The position numbers and the translations under genes were made by a program. From assembly GCA_036824005.1 (NCBI GenBank), contig DAITBA010000001.1, positions 757,879 through 821,878 on the forward strand: a stretch of DNA of 64,000 nt, in the 5' to 3' direction. Numbering within the stretch: the stretch's first letter is position 1; each line of letters starts with the position of its first letter. A model generated the notes under the pieces. The model was not told the DNA's origin. It searched no databases and was given only the letters and a program-made list of their open reading frames with translations. This DNA is from DAITBA01 sp036824005. GTDB taxonomy: Bacteria; Pseudomonadota; Gammaproteobacteria; Burkholderiales; Rhodocyclaceae. Positions 26,458 to 35,169 of the stretch are shown here, one piece after another.

Positions 26458-27867
26458 ATGGCACGTTTGCCACTGCATACCATTGTGTCGTCGTTGGCGC
26501 TTGCGTTTCCGTTCACCGTCGCCGCGGCATCGGACGCCGACATCCAGGAGCTGCGCGAGCAGCTCCGTCAGTTGAAGCAATCCTACGAACAGAGAATCGA
26601 AAACCTCGAGAAGCGCCTGGCGCAGGCGGAAGCGAGCGCCGCCAAGACGGAGCAGGGCGCCGCCCAAACGCGCAGCGCGGCGCCGCAGCCGGGCGCACGG
26701 CCTGCGTCGGACTCCGCCTTCAATCCGGCGGTGTCGGTCATCCTCGACGGCAAGTACACGCGCCTGTCGCGCGACCCGAACAGCTTCCAGATCACCGGAT
26801 TCGCGCCGTCGCTGGGCGAGGTTGGACCGGCGCCGCGCAGTTTCAGCCTGGGCGAGTCGGAGCTGAACATCTCGGCGAACATCGATCCCTGGTTTCGCGG
26901 CCATTTCACGGCAGCCATGACGCCGGAGAACGAAGTCGAGGTGGAGGAGGCCTATATCCAGACCCTGGCGCTGGGCGGCGGCGTGACCCTCAAGGGCGGC
27001 CGTTTCTTCTCCGGCATCGGCTACCTGAACGAGCAGCACGCCCACGTCTGGGACTTCGCCGACGCGCCTCTGCCGTACAAGGCATTCTTCGGCAACCAGC
27101 TGGGCAACGATGGGGTGCAGCTCAAGTGGGTGGCGCCCACCGACCTCTACGTCGAGTTGGGTGCCGAGGCGGCCCGTGGCGGCGCTTTTCCGTCCACCGA
27201 CCGCAACAAGAACGGCACGACGCTGGGTGCGTTCTTCGCCCGCGTCGGCGGCGACATCGGCACCAGCGCCAATTGGCGCGCCGGACTGTCCCAGGTCAAT
27301 GCCAGCCCGCGCGATCGCGCCTACGAGGACACGGATTCTCTTGGTGGCGCGACGGTGAATGCCTTTTCCGGCAAGAGCCGCACGACCATCGCCGACTTCG
27401 TCCTGAAATGGGCGCCCGAGGGCAATGCGAAGTACACCAGCTTCAAACTCCAGGGTGAGTATTTCCGCCGACGTGAAACCGGCGAGCTGGGCTTCGATGA
27501 TTCCGGCGGCAGTGCGTTGTTGGGCGCGGTGAGCGATGCCTATCGCTCGACCCAGTCGGGGTGGTACGTGCAGGGCGTCTATCAGTTCATGCCCGCCTGG
27601 CGCGTCGGCCTGCGGCACGACCGTCTGCGCTACGGCACGGTGGACATCGGCCTAGTGAACAACGGCGTGCTGACCGCCGCCGACTTCCCGCTGCTCACCC
27701 CCTACGACCCGAAGCGCAACACCGTGATGGTCGACTGGAGCCCGAGCGAGTTCTCGCGCGTGCGCCTGCAGCTCGCCCAAGACAAGTCGGCCCTCGGGAC
27801 GACCGACAACCAGTTGTGGCTGCAATACATCATGAGTCTCGGCGCCCACGGGGCGCACAAGTTCTGA
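26458..27867 (+). CDS. Outer-membrane porin-like beta-barrel with N-terminal coiled coil
   Basis: 469 aa from the ATG at 26458 (GGAG 7 nt upstream). A signal peptide is followed by a coiled coil (about 25-65, DIQELREQLRQLKQSYEQR) that may anchor to peptidoglycan. Then comes a beta-barrel with alternating strands ending in QLWLQYIMSLGAHGAHKF, a typical terminal Phe. There is no TonB box or plug. It sits 11 bp before the metal-binding protein gene, so it is probably the outer-membrane channel of that importer. Often annotated as a zinc-regulated TonB-independent porin in such clusters. Confidence 0.82.
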   Translation: MARLPLHTIVSSLALAFPFTVAAASDADIQELREQLRQLKQSYEQRIENLEKRLAQAEASAAKTEQGAAQTRSAAPQPGARPASDSAFNPAVSVILDGKYTRLSRDPNSFQITGFAPSLGEVGPAPRSFSLGESELNISANIDPWFRGHFTAAMTPENEVEVEEAYIQTLALGGGVTLKGGRFFSGIGYLNEQHAHVWDFADAPLPYKAFFGNQLGNDGVQLKWVAPTDLYVELGAEAARGGAFPSTDRNKNGTTLGAFFARVGGDIGTSANWRAGLSQVNASPRDRAYEDTDSLGGATVNAFSGKSRTTIADFVLKWAPEGNAKYTSFKLQGEYFRRRETGELGFDDSGGSALLGAVSDAYRSTQSGWYVQGVYQFMPAWRVGLRHDRLRYGTVDIGLVNNGVLTAADFPLLTPYDPKRNTVMVDWSPSEFSRVRLQLAQDKSALGTTDNQLWLQYIMSLGAHGAHKF

Positions 27868-27878
27868 GGAACGCGACG

Positions 27879-28784
27879 ATGACACGAAGACTGTTATTTA
27901 TCCTTGCGCTGCTCGGGCTCACAGGCGCTTTCCCGGCAAGTGCGGCGCTCAACGTCGTCGCAACCGTTCCCGAATGGGGCGCGCTCGCCCAGGAAATCGG
28001 CGGCGACAAGGTCGAGGTATTCACCGCCACCCACGCTCTGCAGGATGTCCACCGCATCGAGGCGAAACCCTCCGTCATCGCGCGCGTGCGCAGCGCCGAT
28101 CTGGTGGTCGCCACCGGCGCCGAACTGGAAGTGGGCTGGCTGCCGGTGCTGCTGCGCGAATCCGGCAACGCCCGGGTGCAGCCCGGCCGGCCCGGCTACT
28201 TCGAAGCGGCCGAGCACGTGACGCTGCTGGAAGTGCCGCCGAAGCTGGACCGGGCGGAAGGCGACGTGCATCCGGCCGGCAATCCCCATATCCACCTTGA
28301 TCCGCGCAACATCCTCAAAGTGGGCGAAGCGTTGGCCGCACGTCTGGCGCAGCTGGACGCGCCGAACGCAGCGGCCTACACGGCGAACTACCGCGCCTTC
28401 GGCGAGCGCTGGCGCTCAGCCGCAGCGCGCTGGCAGTCCCAGGCCGCACCCCTGAGCGGGGTGGCGGTGGTCGTACACCACAGGGCCTATGGCTACCTCG
28501 CCGCCTGGCTGGGTTTGAAGGAGGTCGCTGCGCTGGAACCCAAGCCGGGCGTGGAGCCCACCAGCGGCCACCTGGCGGACGTGCTCGGCCGGCTGAAAAC
28601 GCAGCCGGCGCGCATGGTGATTCGCTCGGCCTACCACAGCGATGCGCCGTCGCGGTGGATCGAGGAGCGGGCTAGAATTCCGGCCGTGGTGCTGCCCTTC
28701 ACCGTCGGTGGCACACCGGAGGCGAAGGACCTGTTCGGGCTGTTCGACGATACCATTGCGCGTATGCTAAAGGCACTGCGCTGA
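27879..28784 (+). CDS. znuA: ZnuA-type periplasmic metal-binding protein
   Basis: 301 aa from the ATG at 27879. After the signal peptide (to about residue 22) comes VVATVPEWGALAQEIGGDKVEV, the cluster A-I binding-protein start. Metal ligands are expected in HALQDVHRIEAKPS, GNPHIHLDPRN and VVVHHRAYGYLAAWLGL. It lacks the long His-rich loop of classical ZnuA, so zinc versus manganese cannot be fixed. Co-directional with the ATPase and permease genes. Confidence 0.88.
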   Translation: MTRRLLFILALLGLTGAFPASAALNVVATVPEWGALAQEIGGDKVEVFTATHALQDVHRIEAKPSVIARVRSADLVVATGAELEVGWLPVLLRESGNARVQPGRPGYFEAAEHVTLLEVPPKLDRAEGDVHPAGNPHIHLDPRNILKVGEALAARLAQLDAPNAAAYTANYRAFGERWRSAAARWQSQAAPLSGVAVVVHHRAYGYLAAWLGLKEVAALEPKPGVEPTSGHLADVLGRLKTQPARMVIRSAYHSDAPSRWIEERARIPAVVLPFTVGGTPEAKDLFGLFDDTIARMLKALR

Positions 28785-28797
28785 GCAACGGTCCGCC

Positions 28798-29370
28798 GTG
28801 AGCGATTCGGGCGCCCTGATCCACGCATCCGGGTTGACCGCCGGCTATGTGCAGCCGGTGGTCGGGCCTGTGTCCTTCCGCCTTGGCCGGGGCGACATCC
28901 TGGGTGTCAGCGGCCCGAACGGCTGCGGCAAGTCCACGCTGCTGCGTGCGCTGGTGGGCTCGGCGCGCGTATTCGAAGGCAGCATCGAGCGGCTTCCCGG
29001 TCTGCGCATCTCCCACCAGCAGCAGGGCTTCGATGTTGCCCGGGACATTCCCCTGAGTGGCGCGGAACTGCTCGCCCTGACCGATGCCTCGGCCAAAGGC
29101 TTGCCCGAGTGGCTGCGACCCAAGCTCGGCCAGCGGCTGGGCAGCCTGAGCGGCGGCCAGATGCAGTTTCTGCGTCTCTGGGCCTGTCTCATGGCGCCGG
29201 CCGACGTGGTGCTGCTCGACGAGCCGACCAACAACCTCGACCGCGAGGGCGTCGCTTTCCTGCAGGGAGTGCTGCACCGGCTCGACCCGGCGCTGGCGGT
29301 GATCATCGTCAGCCACGACACGCCCTTCGTCCGCGCCGTGTGCAATTCGGTCATCGAACTGGCGCCATGA
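28798..29370 (+). CDS. znuC: ABC transporter ATPase of the metal importer
   Basis: 190 aa with GTG start, short for an ABC ATPase. Walker A is SGPNGCGKSTLL (about 39-50), the Q-loop region is ISHQQQGFDV, the signature is LGSLSGGQMQFLRL, Walker B is VVLLDEPTNNLD and the switch His is in IVSHD. All motifs are intact, so the shortness lies at the ends. It overlaps the permease gene by 4 bp. Confidence 0.92.
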   Translation: MSDSGALIHASGLTAGYVQPVVGPVSFRLGRGDILGVSGPNGCGKSTLLRALVGSARVFEGSIERLPGLRISHQQQGFDVARDIPLSGAELLALTDASAKGLPEWLRPKLGQRLGSLSGGQMQFLRLWACLMAPADVVLLDEPTNNLDREGVAFLQGVLHRLDPALAVIIVSHDTPFVRAVCNSVIELAP

Positions 29371-30176
29371 ACACGGCGCTGCTGTTCGATCCGTTGTTCC
29401 GTCTGCCGTTTCTGACCGGGCTGGTGTTCGCTGCCATCCTGCCCTTGCTCGGCATGTATCTGCGTTTGCGCAACGAATGGCTCGCGGCGCTGGCGTTTTC
29501 CCACGTCGCCTCCGCGGGCGCGTTGCTCGGTATGGTCGTCGGCGCACCACTTATGGCCGGCGGGGTTATGGCGGCGCTTGCCGCCGCCCTGGCCAAGGGC
29601 GCCATCGAGCGGGTGGGCGATTCCGGCTATGCCATGCTCATGCTGCTCGGCTGGGGCGCATCCGTGCTGGTGGTAGCCAACGTGCCGGTGGCCGAGCAGA
29701 TGGGCCATGCCCTGTTCGACGGCCAGCTCTATTTCACCGGCGCACTGCAACTGACCTTGGCGGTCGGCTATTTCTTCGTCACGGCGGCGGGAGTACGGTT
29801 GCTGTCCCGGCGTCTGCTGCTGGCCCGATTCTTCCCGGACTTCTTCAGAGCCCGCGGCTTGTCGGAGAGCCGCTATCATCTTGCCTTCGATTGTCTCATC
29901 GCCGGCGCCTTGGCCTTGGCCACCACGAGCATCGGCGTTATGGGCGCCTTTGCCCTGGTTTTTGTTCCGCCCTTTATTGCCTACCGCTGGGGATCGAATT
30001 GGCGCGGCGGTCTCGCGCTGGCGATTGTCGTTGGCGTCGCCTGCTACGTGGCGGCCTTCGCTGCGGCCCTGGCGCTCGACCAGCCCTTCGGGCCGCTGTG
30101 TGCCATACTTCTCGTAGCCGTGGGAATCGTCAGTACCGTCCTGCAACGCCTCAACTCCGGACGGAAATCGCCGTAA
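29367..30176 (+). CDS. znuB: ABC-3 family metal permease
   Basis: 269 aa with about eight membrane segments. The ABC-3 signature runs from FLTGLVFAAILPLLGMYLRLRNEWLAALAFSHVASAGALLGM to the later ALALATTSIGVMGAFALVFVPPFIAYRW. It is the inner-membrane channel for Zn2+ or Mn2+ delivered by the binding protein. Start ATGA overlaps the ATPase stop. Confidence 0.92.
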   Translation: MNTALLFDPLFRLPFLTGLVFAAILPLLGMYLRLRNEWLAALAFSHVASAGALLGMVVGAPLMAGGVMAALAAALAKGAIERVGDSGYAMLMLLGWGASVLVVANVPVAEQMGHALFDGQLYFTGALQLTLAVGYFFVTAAGVRLLSRRLLLARFFPDFFRARGLSESRYHLAFDCLIAGALALATTSIGVMGAFALVFVPPFIAYRWGSNWRGGLALAIVVGVACYVAAFAAALALDQPFGPLCAILLVAVGIVSTVLQRLNSGRKSP

Positions 30177-30279
30177 TTGCGCTGGAAGGGGCGTTGTGTT
30201 AAAAGTGCCTTCGCACTCACCGCCCGGCTGTGTTCGAGCCGAATCCGCGAACTAACCATCCATCGATCAGCGACTTACT

Positions 30280-31551
30280 GTGGTTTTCTCGACCTGGTTT
30301 GGCGGGAAAAAGGACCCTGCGCCGACGGGCCGGCAAACGGCCAAGGTTTCTGCGTCCGCGCCGGCGGAGCCGCCTGCTCGGCCAGCCGGCAATGGCCGCA
30401 CGCCGCCGGCCGAGGCGTCCAAGTCTGCGCCCACGACCGCACCGATGGAGGCACCCAAGCCGGTCGAGGATCAGCCGCCGCTGGAGTTCAGCGTCGATCC
30501 CCAGTTCAACCAGTCCAGCGTTCACGAGTCCATGGCGGTGGAGCTCCAGGACACGTCCTCTGCGCCGCATCCGGCGATCGACGAGGCTGCCATGCTTTTC
30601 GCCAATGGCCATGACGCGGCAGCGACCTCCGTGCTCGAGGCGGTCATTGCCCAAGGGTACGTCGGCGCCGGTGCCGAACAGATGTGGTCGATGCTCTTCG
30701 ATCTGTATCAGATCGCGGGCAAGCGCGAGGCGTTCGAGGCCAAGGCGCTGGACTATGTCGTTCGCTTCGAGAAATCGCCGCCCACCTGGATTGGCACGCC
30801 TACGACAACGAAGAGCACCGGCATGGCCAGTCTGCCTCTGGTGACGCTGAACGGCAGTCTGAGCGTCGCGGCATGTGCGCGCCAGATTGAGCAGCTGCGC
30901 CGCATCGCGGGACAAAGCCAGCGCGTGCGTGTCGATGTCGCGCGGCTGCAGGACGCGGACAACGATGGCTGCGCCATGTTGCTCGATGCGCTCGCCGACA
31001 TCAAGCGCGCCGGACAGGAGGTGATCGTTCTCAATCCCATGCCGTTGATGGAGCTGCTGGAGCGCAGGATCGAGGAAGATGGCCGGCACCGGCCGCAGGC
31101 CTGGCTGCTGCTGCTGGAGTTGTACCAACGGCAGGGGCAGCAGGAGCGCTTCGAGGAAATGGCGCTTGAGTACGCGGTCAATTTCGAGGTTTCGCCGCCT
31201 TCCTGGGAAGCGCGCCCCAAGACCGCCCCAGGCACCGCGTCGCCCGCGGCGGGCCCGTCGGACGCCACGCGACAGGGTGATTCCTACCGGCTTCAGGGCG
31301 ATGTCACGGGCAGCACTGCCGATCTGTGCAATGCGCTGACGACGTATGCCGCGGAGCGCAAGAGCATCGTCATGGATGCGTCGGAGCTTCGGCGCATGGA
31401 TTTCATCAATGCTGGAAAGCTGCTGAACACGCTTTCCATCCTTGCCGCCACGGGCAAGTCGATCCGCATCTGCGGCGCCAACAGCCTGGTGACGGCGCTG
31501 TTCGGCATAATCGGTGTTACGCAGATCGCAAGCGTCGAACGGCGCAAGTGA
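30280..31551 (+). CDS. STAS-domain protein with two repeats
   Basis: 423 aa, GTG start (VVFSTWFGGKKDP). A Pro/Ala-rich N-terminal linker (10-80) is followed by two copies of a unit. Each unit has a helical segment ending YVVRFEKSPPTW or YAVNFEVSPPSW and a STAS-like domain (about 190-260 and 335-420, with IVMDASELRRMDFINAGKLLNTL). STAS domains bind nucleotides or partner proteins; such proteins are found next to hslVU in betaproteobacteria. Specific function unknown. Confidence 0.75.
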   Translation: MVFSTWFGGKKDPAPTGRQTAKVSASAPAEPPARPAGNGRTPPAEASKSAPTTAPMEAPKPVEDQPPLEFSVDPQFNQSSVHESMAVELQDTSSAPHPAIDEAAMLFANGHDAAATSVLEAVIAQGYVGAGAEQMWSMLFDLYQIAGKREAFEAKALDYVVRFEKSPPTWIGTPTTTKSTGMASLPLVTLNGSLSVAACARQIEQLRRIAGQSQRVRVDVARLQDADNDGCAMLLDALADIKRAGQEVIVLNPMPLMELLERRIEEDGRHRPQAWLLLLELYQRQGQQERFEEMALEYAVNFEVSPPSWEARPKTAPGTASPAAGPSDATRQGDSYRLQGDVTGSTADLCNALTTYAAERKSIVMDASELRRMDFINAGKLLNTLSILAATGKSIRICGANSLVTALFGIIGVTQIASVERRK

Positions 31552-31653
31552 GTTGCAGGTACACTACTGACTTCGTGTAGGGCCGGCGCGGCCCGACCTC
31601 CAGCAATCGTCTGCGGCAAGCTTGGCAGCACCGCTTTTCGACCCGAGGCAAGC

Positions 31654-32190
31654 ATGCAGCAATACCACGGAACCACTATCCTGTCGGTACGGCGCGCTAC
31701 CAGCGTGGCGCTGGGCGGGGACGGCCAGGTGACCCTGGGCAATATCGTCGTCAAGGCCAGCGCGCGCAAGGTCAGGCGCCTGTACCAGGACCGCATCCTG
31801 GCCGGATTCGCCGGCGGCACGGCCGATGCCTTCACCCTGTTCGAGCGCTTCGAGGCCAAGCTCGACAAGCATCAGGGGCACCTGCTGCGCTCGGCCGTGG
31901 AACTGGCCAAGGACTGGCGCACCGATCGCATGCTGCGTCGGCTGGAAGCCATGCTGGCCGTGGCCGATCGCCAATCCTCGCTCATCATCACCGGCATGGG
32001 CGACGTGCTGGAGCCGGAGCAGGGGATCGTTGCCATCGGCAGCGGTGGCGCCTACGCCCAGGCGGCGGCGCGGGCGCTGCTGGAAAACACCGAGCTGTCC
32101 GCCACCGACATCGTCAGCAAGGCGCTGACCATCGCCGGCGATCTGTGCATCTACACCAACCAGAGCCACGTCATCGAAACGCTGGATTGA
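31654..32190 (+). CDS. hslV: ATP-dependent protease peptidase subunit HslV
   Basis: 178 aa. The propeptide MQQYHG precedes TTILSVRR, whose first Thr becomes the N-terminal nucleophile. GDGQVTLGN, GFAGGTADAFTLFERFE and the C-terminal CIYTNQSHVIETLD are family-typical. HslV forms a double hexamer capped by HslU. hslU follows after a hairpin repeat. Confidence 0.98.
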   Translation: MQQYHGTTILSVRRATSVALGGDGQVTLGNIVVKASARKVRRLYQDRILAGFAGGTADAFTLFERFEAKLDKHQGHLLRSAVELAKDWRTDRMLRRLEAMLAVADRQSSLIITGMGDVLEPEQGIVAIGSGGAYAQAAARALLENTELSATDIVSKALTIAGDLCIYTNQSHVIETLD

Positions 32191-32195
32191 ATCTC

Positions 32196-32270
32196 GCCGC
32201 AGAGGACGCGGAGGACACAGAGGTGTTCGGAGCCAGCTTTCCTCCGCGTCCTCTGCATCCTCCGCGGTGA
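32196..32270. repeat. Intergenic hairpin repeat, copy 5
   Basis: Left arm CGCAGAGGACGCGGAGGACA and right arm CTCCGCGTCCTCTGCATCCT...GCGG flank about 20 bp; located between hslV and hslU. Confidence 0.78.
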
Positions 32271-32285
32271 AAGGTCCTTCCCATC

Positions 32286-33620
32286 ATGTCCCAAATGACC
32301 CCCCAGGAAATCGTCCACGAACTGGACAAGCACATCATCGGCCAGGCCAACGCCAAGCGTGCGGTGGCCATTGCCTTGCGCAACCGCTGGCGGCGTACCC
32401 AGGTCGCCGAACCACTGCGCTCGGAGATCACGCCCAAGAACATCCTGATGATCGGCCCGACCGGGGTGGGCAAGACGGAAATCGCGCGCCGTCTGGCCAA
32501 GCTCGCCAACGCTCCGTTCATCAAGGTCGAAGCGACCAAGTTCACCGAAGTCGGCTATGTCGGGCGCGATGTGGACACCATCGTGCGCGATCTGGTGGAG
32601 ACGGCCATCAAGGACATGCGCGAAGCGGCGATGCGCGCTGTGCGCAATCGCGCCATGGATGCCGCGGAGGATCGCGTGCTCGATGCGCTGCTGCCGCCGG
32701 CGCGCAGCCTCGGCTTCCATGGCGACGCCGAGAGCGGCGAGGAATCGGTGGCGCGACAGAAGTTCCGCAAGAAGCTGCGCGAGGGCGAACTCGATGACAA
32801 GGAGATCGAGATCGAGGTGGCCACACCGCTCACTTCGATGGAGATTTTCGCCCCGCCGGGGATGGAGGAGCTGACTTCCCAGATCCAGAGCATGTTCCAG
32901 AACATCGGCTCCGGGCGTCGCAAGTCGCGCAAGATGAAGATCAAGGACGCGTTGAAGGCGATTGGCGACGAGGAGGCGGCGCGCCTCGTCAATGACGAAG
33001 AAATCAAGGCGCAGGCGTTGCACGCGGTGGAACAGAACGGCATCGTCTTCCTCGACGAGATGGACAAGATCGCCAGCCGCTCCGAGATGCACGGCGCGGA
33101 CGTCTCGCGCCAGGGCGTGCAGCGCGACCTGCTGCCCCTGGTCGAGGGCACGACCATCTCCACGAAGTACGGCATGGTCAAGACCGATCACATCCTGTTC
33201 ATTGCCAGCGGCGCGTTCCATCTGTCCCGGCCCTCCGACCTCATCCCGGAACTGCAGGGGCGCTTTCCCATCCGCGTCGAGCTGTCATCGCTGTCGGTGG
33301 ACGATTTCGAACGCATCCTCACCAGCACCGACGCCTGCCTGACGCGCCAGTATGAAGCGCTGCTGCAGACCGAGGAGGTGAAGCTGGAATTCCGGCCCGA
33401 GGGCATTCGCCGCCTGGCGGAAATCGCCCACGCGGTGAACGAAAAGACCGAGAACATCGGCGCGCGCCGGCTCTATACCGTCATGGAAAAGCTGCTGGAG
33501 GAGATCTCCTTCGATGCCGGCAAGTCCGGCCAGACCGCACTCGTCATCGACGCCGCCTACGTGGACGCGCGCCTGAAGGACCTGGCCCAGAGCGAGGACC
33601 TCGCCCGCTACGTCCTCTGA
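32286..33620 (+). CDS. hslU: ATP-dependent protease ATPase subunit HslU
   Basis: 444 aa, full length. MTPQEIVHELDKHIIGQANAK is the standard N-terminus. Walker A is GPTGVGKTEIARRLA, the pore motif is GYVGRD, Walker B is IVFLDEMDKIA, sensor 1 is FIASGAFH, and the C-terminus ARYVL inserts into HslV. The intermediate I-domain spans about 110-240. It unfolds substrates for HslV. Confidence 0.98.
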   Translation: MSQMTPQEIVHELDKHIIGQANAKRAVAIALRNRWRRTQVAEPLRSEITPKNILMIGPTGVGKTEIARRLAKLANAPFIKVEATKFTEVGYVGRDVDTIVRDLVETAIKDMREAAMRAVRNRAMDAAEDRVLDALLPPARSLGFHGDAESGEESVARQKFRKKLREGELDDKEIEIEVATPLTSMEIFAPPGMEELTSQIQSMFQNIGSGRRKSRKMKIKDALKAIGDEEAARLVNDEEIKAQALHAVEQNGIVFLDEMDKIASRSEMHGADVSRQGVQRDLLPLVEGTTISTKYGMVKTDHILFIASGAFHLSRPSDLIPELQGRFPIRVELSSLSVDDFERILTSTDACLTRQYEALLQTEEVKLEFRPEGIRRLAEIAHAVNEKTENIGARRLYTVMEKLLEEISFDAGKSGQTALVIDAAYVDARLKDLAQSEDLARYVL

Positions 33621-33704
33621 CTGCCCGGACGGGAACGCTTCAGTTCGTCATTTCCATGCCGTTAGCAGGGGCATGACCGTGTTCGTGTGCGGCGGAGGTG
33701 ACCC

Positions 33705-33896
33705 GTGTTCGACAATATCGGCGACCGTTGGCTGGAATCTCAGGCGCGTTCCGTGGCGTTGCTGCTCTACATGCAGTCGCTCTCGGCAATGGCGAGCGAG
33801 ATCGAGACTTTTCTCGTCACCGGCGCATTCGTGCGCGACCTCGGGGTGATACTCGCGTCCCCGGGTGCCGATGAGCGGCGCTGGGCCTTGCACTGA
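33705..33896 (+). CDS. Possible small protein, 63 aa
   Basis: A GTG start at 33705 has GGAGGTGA five bases upstream. The product (MFDNIGDRWLESQARSVALLLYMQSL...) is helical with no recognised family. It ends 10 bp before the prophage boundary, so it may be intact host sequence or a truncated gene. Confidence 0.35.
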   Translation: MFDNIGDRWLESQARSVALLLYMQSLSAMASEIETFLVTGAFVRDLGVILASPGADERRWALH

Positions 33897-33939
33897 ACGC
33901 GCGCGGGTGCTTGACGGCACGATAATTGGAGGGGATTTG

Positions 33940-33984
33940 CCGAAAAATTGCGTAATTTTTAGGCAGGTACCGAAAATTGCAATT
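33940..33984. repeat. AT-rich inverted and direct repeats, possible phage terminus
   Basis: Two direct repeats CCGAAAA(A)TTGC, 30 bp apart (33940 and 33970), contain the palindromes AAAAATT-GCGT-AATTTTT (33943-33960) and AATTGCAATT (33975-33984). Such repeats within about 80 bp of the element edge look like transposase end-binding sites of Mu-like phages (inference). The same block is at about 43602-43646. Confidence 0.45.
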
Positions 33985-34024
33985 GGCATTGTGCGGCGCG
34001 GCAACGAAGGGCGCCGGGGTGAGG

Positions 34025-34570
34025 CTAGAGGGACAGAAACTCCTCGATCACATCCAGGATGCTCTGCTCATCTGATGGTGAGAGGCCAAGGAAAGGGCGC
34101 GCAGGGATATCGCCCCACAGGTGAGGGAATGCGGATTTTTTGCCACCGAACTGCTGCATCGCTGAATAGATCATGGGGGAGCCGACCTCCACCCCATCGC
34201 TGACGACGTTGTAGAAAATCTGATCAGCCAGGAGGCCAGTCAGGCCGTGCAGCGGCTTCTTGGCCGCGGCAATGGCGGCCTTCTTTCTTTCACCGGCCCT
34301 ACCCGTGAAACTCTTCTTCGTACCTGTACGCTTACCGGTGACTTTGTCGAACAACCCGGTGCGCTGACGTAGGTAATGTTCAATGGTGGTCGGGCTGTTC
34401 GGCGCCCATGGATTGCCATCCGGCCCCCGTCCCGCCACGAATCTCTGCTTTGTGCTCTCCGCAACCAGCTCGCCGATTGCGAAGAACGCCGGGCGTGAGT
34501 TCTGCGTCCGAGCGAGCAGCCGCTCGACCGCAGACCTTACATTGCTATCGGCGAGATCGATCTTGATCAC
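34025..34570 (-). CDS. Phage virion morphogenesis protein (Mu gpG family)
   Basis: 181 aa, GTG start overlapping the upstream stop. RPAFFAIGELVAESTKQRFVAGRGPDGNPWAPNSPTTI and the later VEVGSPMIYSAMQQFGGKK...IPARPFLGLS are the signature of the gpG family (phage virion morphogenesis, PF05069), which connects head and tail assembly in Mu. An identical copy is at 43687-44232. Confidence 0.9.
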   Translation of the reverse strand: MIKIDLADSNVRSAVERLLARTQNSRPAFFAIGELVAESTKQRFVAGRGPDGNPWAPNSPTTIEHYLRQRTGLFDKVTGKRTGTKKSFTGRAGERKKAAIAAAKKPLHGLTGLLADQIFYNVVSDGVEVGSPMIYSAMQQFGGKKSAFPHLWGDIPARPFLGLSPSDEQSILDVIEEFLSL

Positions 34571-34893
34571 GATGGCTCGGACTCGCCGGCGAGCTGATAC
34601 TCGCGCATGCGCGCCCAGACCCCAAAGTACGCCTCATGGCGATCCGGGTCCGAGACCGACCCCTTGAAGTTGGCATAGTTCATCGTCAAAACACGTTCGA
34701 GCACTTTTTCCGCAACGACGGTCCGCTGCAGCACGGCGCGGTACGGATAGTCATGGCCCGGGGTGCGACGAGCCTTAAATCCGGTGAAAACCGCCTCGAT
34801 ATCCCCCTTTCGTCGCGCTCGAACCAACAGCATGTCCGATTTATCGCGGTGCGCGACGATCGACAGGAAAGCATCGTTCAGAAACACCCACAT
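34567..34893 (-). CDS. Hypothetical phage-associated protein, 108 aa
   Basis: Start ATG at 34893 with AAGGAGG 7 nt upstream. MWVFLNDAFLSIVAHRDKSDMLLVRARRKGDIEAVF is a compact alpha/beta start; RH..YF..W toward the end. I have no function for it. Similar stand-alone proteins occur in proteobacterial prophages (recollection, unverified). The second copy (44229-44520) lacks the first 14 residues or so. Confidence 0.7.
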   Translation of the reverse strand: MWVFLNDAFLSIVAHRDKSDMLLVRARRKGDIEAVFTGFKARRTPGHDYPYRAVLQRTVVAEKVLERVLTMNYANFKGSVSDPDRHEAYFGVWARMREYQLAGESEPS

Positions 34894-34923
34894 GTTCAAT
34901 CCTCCTTGTTCTGTCGGGCAGGT

Positions 34924-35169
34924 CTACAGACCTGGCGGATACTGAGACTCGAGATAGTACTGGTAGCCCTCCGGGTCTTTCTCCTGATCCGGAATGCGCG
35001 CAGGTGCATCGATGATCGACGCCGATAGCTCGGCATCCCGTTCCAGCCACGCCTCCGGCGTCATTCCAGATCCATCGAGATAGGTCTGCACCTGTGCATC
35101 GGTCAGCTCCATCCCGAGCTGCTGCATCAACTTTGCCTTCGCCAATGCAAAGGCATCGATCGTGCTCAT
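34924..35169 (-). CDS. Small acidic protein overlapping the MuF toxin-like gene, 81 aa
   Basis: MSTIDAFALAKAKLMQQLGMELTDAQVQTYLDGSGM... is helical and acidic (many D/E in the second half: DIPDQEKDPEGY-like composition). The ATG overlaps the stop of the MuF gene by 4 bp. Position right after a gene with a toxin-like C-terminus makes it an immunity-protein candidate; equally it could be an ordinary phage protein. No family recognised. Confidence 0.65.
   Translation of the reverse strand: MSTIDAFALAKAKLMQQLGMELTDAQVQTYLDGSGMTPEAWLERDAELSASIIDAPARIPDQEKDPEGYQYYLESQYPPGL

Larger units (their letters stand above)
33906..34858. repeat. 953-bp direct repeat, left copy
   Basis: Identical by eye to 43568-44520 (constant offset 9662). 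It contains the AT-rich repeat block, gpG and most of the 108-aa gene. Here the phage sequence continues past its right edge, so this copy is the original context of those genes. Confidence 0.9.
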
